DNA from: Planctomycetota bacterium
GTDB taxonomy: Bacteria > Planctomycetota > J058 > JAJDCP01
Assembly (NCBI GenBank): GCA_029260765.1
Contig: JAJDCP010000049.1
Coordinates: 55,106 to 119,105, forward strand
DNA length: 64,000 nucleotides
Direction: 5' to 3'
In this document: in pieces, positions 35,592 to 44,054 of the stretch
Layout of the letters: each line of letters opens with the position of its first letter
How positions within the stretch are numbered: the first letter of the stretch is position 1
Position numbers and translations under genes: made by a program
The notes under the pieces: generated by a model
Database searches by the model: none
The model's input: only the letters and a program-made list of their open reading frames with translations
Told to the model about the DNA's origin: nothing

Positions 35592-37796
35592 CTAACGCCC
35601 CCGCTGTAGGCTAGCGTGGGCGGCCTGCAGCCCCCAGACCGTGACCAGGGTGGGCCAACCGCGGATCTGACGGGGGTCTGTGAAGCCCAGCACTGCGCCG
35701 TTGGCGCGGCCCGGGGCGGCACAGAAGTACGCACTCTCGGTGGTCAGAACCCGCTCGAGCAGCTCGCGGCTCCGATCGATGGCAGCTTCTCGCAGAGATG
35801 CGCGTTGCTCACCGGATGCGGCGAAGAGCAACAGTGAGGTGGCGCGTTGTTCCGTGGTTTGGGGCCGCGGGAAAGCGGCAAACAGCTCAACAGCTAGCAG
35901 CCGCCAAGGTTCGGTTTCCGGAGCCGACCTGGTGAGGAACTGCAGGCATGCGGCCTGCCAGAAGCTGGTGCTGCCCGGTGTGGGTTGGAAGCCTTCGACG
36001 AGCTGGCCGAAGCGTTCGGCCTGACCGGCGCGCAGCGCCTGCTCCAGCAGCGCCAGCCGAAGCAGCCCGGCGAGGTCGAAGCCCTCGGGCAAGCCCTCCA
36101 GGGGAGGAAGCAGGAAGCTCCCATCGGCGAGCATGCGGCTCCGCAGCGCGGTGACGAAGTCCGCTCCGAGCGGTTGTCCTCCGCGCAGGCAGGCGAGGCT
36201 GTAGAGCGCCGTGGCGGCCAGCGCGGCAGCGTCCTGTCCGCCGCCTTCAGGCTCGGCGGGCAACAAGCGCTGCCCTTCCTGCTCGATGCTCAACAGCGCC
36301 AAAGCATCGAGCGCGTACTGGGCGGAGGGCAGGAAGAGATCCGCAGCCGCCACATCCGCAGCTGAGACCAGCGCCAACACCGCAGCAGCCTCCTCCAGCA
36401 CGGCGCTGCGGGCAGACGTGATCCGGTCTCGCCCAAGCTCGTAGGCTGCGGGGATCCTCCCGGCCGGAGTCTGCAGGCGCACCAGGAATTTGCCCGCCCG
36501 TTCGACGGCCGATTCCAACTCGAGTTGTGTGGGCGGCAACACCACCGGCAGGCCCCGGGCCAGTTCGCCCAGGTCCCCGACCTCCGCCCCATCCAGCCAA
36601 CTGCGGGTGCGCAGGCGGTATAGCTCGACCCCGGGCCGCCGCCAGAATTCGGGCGCTCCCGCCACCTCCTCGCCCAGACTGGCGAGGATGTGCCCCAGGC
36701 TGCTGGGTCCCCGCATCAGCCCATCCCCAGGCAACCACCAACCGAGCAGCTCGCCGTCCCTGTGCAGCACGATGCCCTCATCGTGCTCGAGGGCTGGCTC
36801 AGAGATGACCCGGCCCGCTCCGTCGACATGCGGGCGCAGCCTTTCGATCGGACCGTTGACCACATGCAGAACCAGCGTGGCATCGATATTCAGGCGCCGG
36901 CGGAAACTCGTGAAGCGAGGCAGCGCACGCAGCGAGTAGCCGAGGTCGAGACAAGCCTGTTGCAAGGAAGTGCTCGAAGCCACCACGGTGAGAGGTTCGA
37001 GTCCGGGCACGTGCAGGCGAGCGAAGACCGGATTGTCGAAGAAGGCGCGCAGCTCTTCGGGCACGAGATGTTCGGGAGGGAGCGTGCCGGGCTCGGGCAA
37101 GACCGCCGCCGTGAGCAGCTGACGGATGCCGTCGAGCAGGTAGCGTGCCCCGTTGCGCGTGATCGTCAGGGGCAGGGCCCGCAAGCGCTTGCGGGCGGTG
37201 TTCAGCTCGGCCTCCGGGCCCTTGCGCTCGAGGTTCAGGCGGGCGTAGAAGTCCCACTGTTCACGGGCCCGGTAGTCGCCTCCTGCCTCCAGGGTCTGCG
37301 CCAGCTCGAAGTTCACCGGCAGGTTGCGCTCGTCGACCGACAGGGCCGTGGCGAGGACCTGCATCGAGCTATCGAGGTCGCCACGTTCGCGCAGAATGGT
37401 GCCGAGGTAGACATAAGCTTCGATAAAGTTGGGCAGCCGACGGATGGTCTTGCGGAACAGATCCTCCGCTAGCTCGAGATCGCCCTCATTGTGTTCGAGG
37501 TTGGCCAGGCTGAAGTACAAAGCGCCGACCTCGGGGTGCTCCTCGAGCGCGTCCTCAAGCACCCTGCGCGCCTCGCCCACCCGCTGCAGGCGGTACAGCA
37601 CCTCTGCGTAGCGTGCGGCATTCCAGTAGTCGTCAGGGTCAGCGGCGTATGATTCGGCGAACGCGTCGGCGGCTGCCTCGACGTCTCCTGCTGCCAGCAG
37701 ATCCTGGGCTCGCTTGGTCGACTCGAGAGGGCCGTCGTTGGCGGGCATCAAGCAGCCCGGCAACACTCCACAGCAAATGATCAGCATCCAACGCAC
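35592..37796 (-). CDS. TPR lipoprotein with AMMECR1-like and helical-toroid-like domains
   Basis: 734 residues from GTG 37796 (ATGGAG upstream). A short signal ending LPGC (Cys15) marks a lipoprotein. Residues about 25-180 are TPR repeats (AAADAFAESYAADPDDYWNA, ALYFSLANLEHNEGDLELAE). The middle part (about 200-400) follows the pattern of AMMECR1 proteins weakly: a Pro-rich cap, DNPVFARL, NIDATLVLHVVNGPIERL, DEGIVLHRDGELLGWWLP and PEFWRRPGVELYRLRT. The C-terminal half (about 420-734) has helix pairs and ADGSFLLPP/PAGRIPAAY turns, as in alpha/alpha toroid folds. The AMMECR1 assignment is tentative, and no catalytic residues can be named. The gene stands alone on the minus strand, convergent with the membrane protein pair and divergent from the lipoprotein gene at 37978. 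Confidence 0.65.
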   Translation of the reverse strand: MRWMLIICCGVLPGCLMPANDGPLESTKRAQDLLAAGDVEAAADAFAESYAADPDDYWNAARYAEVLYRLQRVGEARRVLEDALEEHPEVGALYFSLANLEHNEGDLELAEDLFRKTIRRLPNFIEAYVYLGTILRERGDLDSSMQVLATALSVDERNLPVNFELAQTLEAGGDYRAREQWDFYARLNLERKGPEAELNTARKRLRALPLTITRNGARYLLDGIRQLLTAAVLPEPGTLPPEHLVPEELRAFFDNPVFARLHVPGLEPLTVVASSTSLQQACLDLGYSLRALPRFTSFRRRLNIDATLVLHVVNGPIERLRPHVDGAGRVISEPALEHDEGIVLHRDGELLGWWLPGDGLMRGPSSLGHILASLGEEVAGAPEFWRRPGVELYRLRTRSWLDGAEVGDLGELARGLPVVLPPTQLELESAVERAGKFLVRLQTPAGRIPAAYELGRDRITSARSAVLEEAAAVLALVSAADVAAADLFLPSAQYALDALALLSIEQEGQRLLPAEPEGGGQDAAALAATALYSLACLRGGQPLGADFVTALRSRMLADGSFLLPPLEGLPEGFDLAGLLRLALLEQALRAGQAERFGQLVEGFQPTPGSTSFWQAACLQFLTRSAPETEPWRLLAVELFAAFPRPQTTEQRATSLLLFAASGEQRASLREAAIDRSRELLERVLTTESAYFCAAPGRANGAVLGFTDPRQIRGWPTLVTVWGLQAAHASLQRGR

Positions 37797-37977
37797 TGCA
37801 GTTCTCCATCAGGTCGCGCCCGTCTGACGCCTGGTGGGCCGGGGGAGTTCATGGTGTTTTGCGCCGAAGCCCCGCGCCCGCGCCACCAGTGTATCCGAGG
37901 GGGCTGCAAAAGGCTCCCGATGGGCGTAAGTCCCCCCGCTGTGTTAGACTTCGCCGCGCGTGCTCTGGAGTGCCCTG

Positions 37978-38748
37978 ATGCGATCGCTGTGTGTACTGCC
38001 TGTCCTTTTTCTCGCGGTCGGTTGTGGCGTGCACAGCCACAGCGGCCTGCTCAGCTCGACCGACTTCGATGGAGAATACGAGCTGGCTCGAGCCCAACTC
38101 GCGCCGATTCCCGCTGGGTTGGGGACGCTGTATCTGAGCGAGCCGGTGGTCGACAACCAGGGCCGCCAGGTGCTGTCAGAGACTCAGTACAGCTGGGGCG
38201 CCGCCTTGGATGCGGGCTTGTTCCAGGCAGCGCTGGCAGACGCTCTGGGGAAGCTGGGCTGCCCGGTCGAGCTGGTCGTGGACGAAGAGGCCTTCCTGGC
38301 CGATCCCCCGCGCAGCGGTCAGCTGCTGAGGGTCACCCTGGACGAGGCCTACCTGCTTTCGACCGGCCGTGAGTACATCTTCTGGGAAGTCGTCGCCTGG
38401 CTCTTCACCGGCTGGGGAGCCTTCTGGGTACACGATTGTCCCTTTGTCCTCTCGTTTCAGCTCGACGTCGAGCTTCTCCCGCTCGCGAGCGAGGGGCCCG
38501 CTGCGTCGCAAGGCCTGCTGCAGATGGAGAGCCCGATACGCTATGAGGACTCGCTCAACTTCATCGAGCGCGTAGAGAGCTTCTTCCCCAAAGCCCTGGC
38601 GATCTTGATTCTGCCACCGGCCATCTTCCCTGGAGATCGTGCCACCATTCAGGCGCAGCTGCTCGGAGGGGCGCTGCTGGAACCGAGCCAGCAGCTGGTG
38701 CGGGCCCTGATCGAAGCCGGCGGCGGCGATGCGATGGGCGGTCCCTGA
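37978..38748 (+). CDS. Lipoprotein of unknown function
   Basis: 256 residues from ATG 37978, chosen because TGGAG at 37965-37970 is well spaced; GTG 37960 is in frame but without a site. The signal peptide ends LAVGC, a good lipobox (Cys17). The mature protein has alternating strands and helices, with an aromatic stretch FWEVVAWLFTGWGAFWVHD (about 136-154) hydrophobic enough to lie against or in a membrane. The pattern (paired QxLRVTLDEAY and LSFQLDVELL strands) is loosely like lipoproteins that interact with transport complexes, but I cannot name a family. It ends 5 bases before the convergent gene. Confidence 0.7.
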   Translation: MRSLCVLPVLFLAVGCGVHSHSGLLSSTDFDGEYELARAQLAPIPAGLGTLYLSEPVVDNQGRQVLSETQYSWGAALDAGLFQAALADALGKLGCPVELVVDEEAFLADPPRSGQLLRVTLDEAYLLSTGREYIFWEVVAWLFTGWGAFWVHDCPFVLSFQLDVELLPLASEGPAASQGLLQMESPIRYEDSLNFIERVESFFPKALAILILPPAIFPGDRATIQAQLLGGALLEPSQQLVRALIEAGGGDAMGGP

Positions 38749-38753
38749 CGGGC

Positions 38754-41600
38754 CTACTCGGCAGCTTCGAGCAGCTCGACCTGCGCCTCACTTTCCCGCC
38801 CGGATACGATGCGCACGGGCAGGCTCTGGCTGTGCTCACCGGCAGAGACCAGGGCGGTGTAGTCACCCGGCGCCAGCCCAGCCAGCTGCAGCAGTCCCGT
38901 TGCATCGCTGAGTGGCGGTCCTTGGAAGAAGTTCGTGTAGGAGAGCACCTCGCCGACGTATCCGCCATCGGGAAAGAAGAGCTTCAGGCTGGCTCCGGCC
39001 ACAGGCTCGCCGCCCACCGCAACCTGCAGCTTCAACTGGCCAGGAACACTCAGGGCCAACGAGATCTGTACACCCTCCTGAGCGAGCACGACGGCGCGCG
39101 CAGGGGCCAGCCCCGGCATCTGAGCAACGACCGCATAGCGGTGACCCGGAGTCAGCCCGTTGAGCTCGAAGCTGCCGTCGGCCTCTGCCATCTGCGGCTG
39201 CCAGCCTCCCCCCATGTTGACGGTCTGGCTGTCGAGGTCGCGCATGCCGAGAGTGGCCGGTGCGGGCTGGCCTTGTGCGTCCACGACCGTGCCCGTCAGT
39301 TGCACCCCCGGTTGGAGCTCGAAGCGCAGGCCGAGCAGCTCTGCTCCCTCGAGCAACTCGAAACGCAGCTGGCTGGGGGCGTAGCCAGTGGCAGTGGCTT
39401 GCAGCATCAGGTTTCCCCCCTGCATGCCTTCGAGCTCGAAGTGCCCCTCGCCGTCGCTCTGTCCCATGCCCAGCATCGTGTCGAGGAGCTCGCCCATGGC
39501 GCTGCCTGCAGCCGATGCACGGTCCTCGGCGACCATCAGCTGCGCCCCGGCGATAGGCAGGCCGTCGACAGTAGACACGATGGTCCCGGCGATGCGGGAG
39601 CTGGGGATCTCCAGGTCACCGACCTGTACCTCTTTGTCCCCGTCGGGAACCGTCACGGGCAACTTGGTGGCGCGTGCGTCATGCTGGATGAACGCCTGGT
39701 AGTCTCCCGGTTGGACATCGGCGATCTCGAAGCTGCCATCCGCGATGGTGCGCCCCATCTTCATGTTCATCATGCCCCCATCACCACCGAGCAGCTGGAC
39801 CATCGCGCCCTCGACCGGCTGGCCCGCGCGCAGCAACCGCCCTCGCACCAGCAGTCCGGCGCTGAAGCGTATGTCCAGCGTGGTCGTGGCACCGAGCTCG
39901 ACCTCGGCCTGCGCGCTGGTCGTGCGCATACCGCCGCCGCTCCCGGAGGCGTAGACCATCACGGTGTGTTTCCCGGCTGGTAGGCCCTCAAGCGAGTAGG
40001 CACCCTCTTCGTTGCTGCTGGCGAAGCGCGCCATACCTTGCGCACTCATCAGCGTGACGGTCGCCGCCGCCAGCGGTTGTCCGCCGGAGTCGAGCACTCG
40101 GCCTGCAATCGATCCTCCCAGCTCGAGCACCAGGCGCACGGGTTCTGGATCCTGTTCGCGTTCGACCTGCACGGAGCTTCGAGTCGTCTGGTAGCCGACG
40201 GAAATGGCCAGAATGCGGTTGGCGCCGTCGGCCAGCCCCGCCAGGGAGAAGTTTCCTTCAGCGTCGCTGTACGCCAGGCGCATGTTGCCGAGGCCGGGCA
40301 AGCTCTGCCGATCGACCCCAAGCATGTCGCTCTGCCGCAGCTGCATCTCGACCATCGCCTCGGCCTGCATCCCCATTCCCGCCCCCTGACGCGGTGCCAG
40401 CACGACCGCCACGCCTTCGAGGCCCCGCCCGCTCTTGTCGACCACCTGGCCGCGCACCACGGCCCCCTGTCCCAACGTGATCTCGACTCTGGCTTCCTCG
40501 CCGGGCCTGACCTCGACACCGGTGGCCGCCCCCTCGGTGTAGTCTTCGAGGTTGGCGGTCACGGTATAGCGACCGGGCAGCAGGCTTGTAAGTTGGGCCA
40601 TACCAAGGCTGTCCGAGACGGCCTGTGTCGGGTTCCACCAGTTGGGATTGCCAGGCTGCTCGGGCTTGACGGTGACGCCGGGCAGGGGTTGGCCGTCTGT
40701 GTCGAAGACCTCCACCAGCACGCCGCCCGCCCGTTGCATGCGTAGGGTGAGGTGCGCACCCACGCTGGCCTGCACGATGGGGAGGCTCCCCACGTAGGCT
40801 TGTTCGGGGTCGGTGACCGAGATGTTGACCTGCGGTCCGCTGAGGCCGTGGAGCTCGAAGCTTCCGTCCTCGGCGCTGACGGCGCTCTCGCTGCTGTTCA
40901 AGCCCGAGGACCAGTCGTGGACCGCCACGTTGATGCCGGCGAGGGGTCTGCCGGCGTTGTCGACGACGATTCCAGTGAGGCCTTCGCCCTGCTCGAGCAT
41001 GATGTCCTGCTGGGTACCTGCGGCACGCACACGGACCTGAATGCTCTGGTCGAGTGCGCCGGCCGCGGTCACCTGCAGGGTGTATTCTCCCGGTTCGAAG
41101 CCGCTGAGTAGATAGGCCCCGTCCTCGTCCGAGACTGTGTTGGTCATGCTCGCTTGGGCATTCATCGGGAGCTCGAATGCTTCCCCGGCGCTCTCGGCAG
41201 GCGCCTCGGGCAAGCCTTGCAGCGTCAGCCGGACACCCGCCACGGGACCGTGCAGGCTACGTACGACGCCCGTCAGGCTGACCGCCTCGGCTGCGTGGGG
41301 TAGCGCTTCGACGGGCTCGATCTCGGCCGGAGGTGTGGCCTCTTCCACCAACAGAGTGGTCGATTCGGCCATGGCGGGTTCTGGTGGTGGCGGAGTTGCC
41401 GCAGCTTCTTCGCGGGCCGGCGGCGCAGGAGGATCGGCGGGCGGCGGCGTGTCGGGGAGCGGTGTATGTTCGACAGGACGTTCATCATACACCTCCCGGG
41501 TTGGTTCTTCGGGCACGACATCCCGACTCCGCAGCCAGAGCAGGCCGCCGATGCACAGCCCTCCCAGCAAGAGACCGACCAACCATTCCTTGCCTCGCAT
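38754..41600 (-). CDS. Large envelope protein with repeated carboxypeptidase regulatory-like (Ig-fold) domains
   Basis: 948 residues, ATG start with GGAGGCG upstream. An N-terminal membrane segment (about 7-23) is followed by a Pro/Glu-rich linker (about 30-80) that could cross the periplasm or peptidoglycan. After it come about nine tandem CarboxypepD_reg-like beta-sandwich units, marked by the recurring pattern G.V.D..G.PL.G..V.L followed by DG.F.L.GL.PG.Y.L (for example VVDNAGRPLAGINVAV, GSFELHGLSGPQV, SEGEGHFELEGM-like blocks). No enzymatic domain is present. Such proteins act as surface scaffolds or adhesins, or as anchors. The anchor is uncleaved by appearance, so the chain probably stays attached to the inner membrane. 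Confidence 0.8.
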   Translation of the reverse strand: MRGKEWLVGLLLGGLCIGGLLWLRSRDVVPEEPTREVYDERPVEHTPLPDTPPPADPPAPPAREEAAATPPPPEPAMAESTTLLVEEATPPAEIEPVEALPHAAEAVSLTGVVRSLHGPVAGVRLTLQGLPEAPAESAGEAFELPMNAQASMTNTVSDEDGAYLLSGFEPGEYTLQVTAAGALDQSIQVRVRAAGTQQDIMLEQGEGLTGIVVDNAGRPLAGINVAVHDWSSGLNSSESAVSAEDGSFELHGLSGPQVNISVTDPEQAYVGSLPIVQASVGAHLTLRMQRAGGVLVEVFDTDGQPLPGVTVKPEQPGNPNWWNPTQAVSDSLGMAQLTSLLPGRYTVTANLEDYTEGAATGVEVRPGEEARVEITLGQGAVVRGQVVDKSGRGLEGVAVVLAPRQGAGMGMQAEAMVEMQLRQSDMLGVDRQSLPGLGNMRLAYSDAEGNFSLAGLADGANRILAISVGYQTTRSSVQVEREQDPEPVRLVLELGGSIAGRVLDSGGQPLAAATVTLMSAQGMARFASSNEEGAYSLEGLPAGKHTVMVYASGSGGGMRTTSAQAEVELGATTTLDIRFSAGLLVRGRLLRAGQPVEGAMVQLLGGDGGMMNMKMGRTIADGSFEIADVQPGDYQAFIQHDARATKLPVTVPDGDKEVQVGDLEIPSSRIAGTIVSTVDGLPIAGAQLMVAEDRASAAGSAMGELLDTMLGMGQSDGEGHFELEGMQGGNLMLQATATGYAPSQLRFELLEGAELLGLRFELQPGVQLTGTVVDAQGQPAPATLGMRDLDSQTVNMGGGWQPQMAEADGSFELNGLTPGHRYAVVAQMPGLAPARAVVLAQEGVQISLALSVPGQLKLQVAVGGEPVAGASLKLFFPDGGYVGEVLSYTNFFQGPPLSDATGLLQLAGLAPGDYTALVSAGEHSQSLPVRIVSGRESEAQVELLEAAE

Positions 41601-41693
41601 GACGCCTCCGTGATTCCGCTGTCAGTACCAACTTCGTCGCAAATCAGGTGCCGGCATCTTGCCGCGTGCGGTCTGTGGCTGCAGAAATACACA

Positions 41694-41717
41694 ACGGCGG
41701 CCGCGAGGGGCCGCCGT
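41694..41717 (-). terminator. Terminator of the 184-residue lipoprotein gene
   Basis: A perfect 9-bp stem, ACGGCGGCC/GGCCGCCGT, with a six-base loop lies 23 bases past the stop on the minus strand and is followed there by TGTGTATTTCT, a U-rich stretch. Confidence 0.7.
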
Positions 41718-41739
41718 CCAAGCCGGGAATGAAGGATTC

Positions 41740-42294
41740 TCAGTTGCCGACGCCCATGTACCAGGCCCCGTCGACCTGCTTGAACTTGCGTTCTTTGCCG
41801 TCGACCATGGCCGTCGCGGTGTTGCCGTCGATCTTGAGGTCTTTCATCTCCTTGAACTCGTCTTCCTTGCCGAAGTCGTCACTGTACTTGGCCATGAAGT
41901 CGCCGATGTCCTGCATGATCGCGCGCAGGTCCTTACCGGCCAGCATCTTCTTCGCAAAGGCTTCGACGGCGGCTTTGTCGCTCAGCTTGACGTCCTTGCC
42001 TTCTTCTTCGAGCTTGTCGAGCCCGTGCTTCTTGGTCAGGGCCTCGTACTCTGTCTTGGCCTCTTCGTTTGCCATCGTCAGGAAGCCGGCGCCAAACAGC
42101 ATGCCGAAGACCATGTTCTCCCGGTCGGCAGGCGCGATGATGTCGATCATGCCGCCCCAGGTCTTGTTCTCGTTGATCGCCTTGGCCTTGGCGTAGACTT
42201 CTTCGGGCGAGCTGGCGGCGCTGTCTCCGCAGCCGGTGGCGCCGAACAGGATCAGTCCGCTGAGGGCCAGGATCATAAGTCGTTGTGTCTTCAC
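41740..42294 (-). CDS. Small lipoprotein of unknown function
   Basis: 184 residues, ATG start with GGAGAG upstream. The signal peptide ends FGATGC (Cys22), a lipobox-like site. The mature part is strongly charged and Lys/Glu/Asp rich, mostly helical, and ends in a small beta hairpin (LKIDGNTATAMVDGKERKFKQVDGAWYMG) like the C-terminus of NTF2-like or DUF4878-type lipoproteins. Its lysine-rich codon use (AAG) stands out from the arginine-rich neighbours, as expected for an abundant small protein. In the 5' leader there is a 6-bp hairpin (42327-42344, stem ATCGGA/TCCGAT). It has its own terminator and appears to be a single-gene unit. Confidence 0.75.
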   Translation of the reverse strand: MKTQRLMILALSGLILFGATGCGDSAASSPEEVYAKAKAINENKTWGGMIDIIAPADRENMVFGMLFGAGFLTMANEEAKTEYEALTKKHGLDKLEEEGKDVKLSDKAAVEAFAKKMLAGKDLRAIMQDIGDFMAKYSDDFGKEDEFKEMKDLKIDGNTATAMVDGKERKFKQVDGAWYMGVGN

Positions 42295-42391
42295 GGGATT
42301 CTCTCCAGGGGTTGGGGTTGCAGGCTATCGGATCAAGGTCCGATGGCTGCGCCAGGGAACAGTCGAAGCGAAATAAGGCGCTCGCATGATC

Positions 42392-43894
42392 TCAGTCAGG
42401 ACGCTCGAATACCAGGGAGAGTCCGTCTGCCGCGCCGTCACAATAGTTTCCGCCTTCGACTTTCTCGAGCTCGAGCGTCAGGCGCACACGCCGCAACCCC
42501 GCAGGAACCTTGCCGCGCGCATGACGGAAGACCAGTCCGCTGCGGCCTTCACGAGCGAAGGCCCGCGGTTCGCCGATCCGCACCTCGAGCAGCAGACCGT
42601 CATGCGCGTCGAGAAAGGCGGCACGCAGTGAGGCGGTGTCGTTTTGATCTTGCCAGCCCCCGAACCAGCCCTGCAACTCCCACTCGAGTCCCGAAACACC
42701 GGCGCTCTCAAGCAGGGCGCCGAGCTCGATCCACTGCACCAGTTGCTGGGTTTGGGGGGCGTCCTCCGACACCTGCCCGCCAAAGAAGTACTGTTCGCCC
42801 AGTGTCTCGGGCCGGAACAGAGCCTCGGGAGCCCCAGCGCTCGCCGCCGCGTCGACAGAGAAACCATTGAAGCGTTGGGCGGTGGCCGGCTGCCCCGGAC
42901 CGAATTCCCAGCCGCGCAGGCGGCAGTTTCCGCTGAAGCCCTCGCTCTTCGGCATCGGGTCGAGCTCGGCGCCTGGGTTACGGATCAGGTTCTGCCCGAG
43001 CCGTGGCACCTCCAGCGTGACTGCAGCCAGGGAGAAGGCAGCCACGACCGCGCGGTGATCTGAGGGCCAGGGGTGGACAACCAGGTCGGCGTGGGCTGCT
43101 GCTTCTCCCACCACCTGCGCGGCGAGCACGCTCACCCCTGCGCCTGCGAAATAGACCCGATCGATACGGTCATGCACTTCGTCGGGCTCGTCACCGAGCG
43201 GAGTCCAGGTGTCGCCGGGCATGGCCAACGGGTCCGGGTGACACGTCCGCCAGGCATCACACATCCCCGCTCCCGCAACAGCCGAGGAGACGGGCCAGAC
43301 GACTGTCCACCCGAAGTGGCGTTCGCGCGCAGCATCGATCCAGTCGCGATGGGAGGGCTCATTGAAGTCGCCGACCAGAAAGACCGGGCCCTGTTCCATA
43401 GCCCCGGCGATGCGCGCCGCCAGAGCCGGGCCATCGCGGACGGCGGCCGCCGCGGCTTCGGCCTGGGCAGCCGTGCTCAGCTTGCCGTCGCGGATGTCAT
43501 AGGGCTGGTAGGGGTACGGCGTCAGATGCACATTGAACACCCAGGCCTCGCGCCCGCCAGGCAAGAGCAACAGTGCCCCGAGCTCGTTGCTCTGCACGAT
43601 CGGAAAGCGGCTGATGATGGCTGTGCTCGCGCTCTGCACAGCGCAGCCAAAACCCAGCTCCGCGGCGAGCTCGGCGGCGGACCCCTGTTGCTCCTGCAGG
43701 CCCACAATGTCGGCGCCAGCGGCCCGGATCGCGGCCGCCGTCTGGGCAAGGGGCTGGCCCAGGAAGCGGCCGCCGCGGAGGATGTTGAAGCTCATCACCC
43801 GCAGCTCTATAGCTGCGGAATCGTCAGGTTGTTGGGCATGGCAAGCCAGCGCAAGCAGGCAGGCAAGCCAGAGACCGCGTCGCGGCAGATGCAT
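42392..43894 (-). CDS. Secreted endonuclease/exonuclease/phosphatase-family protein
   Basis: 500 residues from ATG 43894 (GGAGGAG upstream). A signal peptide with LALAC suggests a lipoprotein. Residues about 30-300 follow the EEP fold: RVMSFNILRGG, the metal-binding Glu in DIVGLQEQQ, SRFPIV, FNVHLTPYPYQPYD (catalytic His region), VGDFNEPSHRDW, DRIDRVYF and the terminal PSDHRAVVA with Asp-His. These are the residues that bind Mg and cut phosphodiesters, so the protein is probably active on nucleic acid, phospholipid head groups or sugar phosphates; the substrate is not evident. The last 200 residues form a beta-rich carbohydrate-binding-like domain (NLIRNPGAELDP, GWEFGPGQP). Single gene, divergent from the response-regulator gene. 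Confidence 0.85.
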   Translation of the reverse strand: MHLPRRGLWLACLLALACHAQQPDDSAAIELRVMSFNILRGGRFLGQPLAQTAAAIRAAGADIVGLQEQQGSAAELAAELGFGCAVQSASTAIISRFPIVQSNELGALLLLPGGREAWVFNVHLTPYPYQPYDIRDGKLSTAAQAEAAAAAVRDGPALAARIAGAMEQGPVFLVGDFNEPSHRDWIDAARERHFGWTVVWPVSSAVAGAGMCDAWRTCHPDPLAMPGDTWTPLGDEPDEVHDRIDRVYFAGAGVSVLAAQVVGEAAAHADLVVHPWPSDHRAVVAAFSLAAVTLEVPRLGQNLIRNPGAELDPMPKSEGFSGNCRLRGWEFGPGQPATAQRFNGFSVDAAASAGAPEALFRPETLGEQYFFGGQVSEDAPQTQQLVQWIELGALLESAGVSGLEWELQGWFGGWQDQNDTASLRAAFLDAHDGLLLEVRIGEPRAFAREGRSGLVFRHARGKVPAGLRRVRLTLELEKVEGGNYCDGAADGLSLVFERPD

Positions 43895-44054
43895 GGTTCT
43901 CCTCCAGAGGCTTCGAGTATGCTCTGCATGTGCCTGGTGCACAACTCTGAACGGGGGAATCGGCCCAGGGGCGGCGATTCTGGGCCGGCCAACATTCTCC
44001 CAGCTCGAATCTGGCCGCGTCTTCGGTTATGCTGATCGCAATCGGGGGTAGGCT

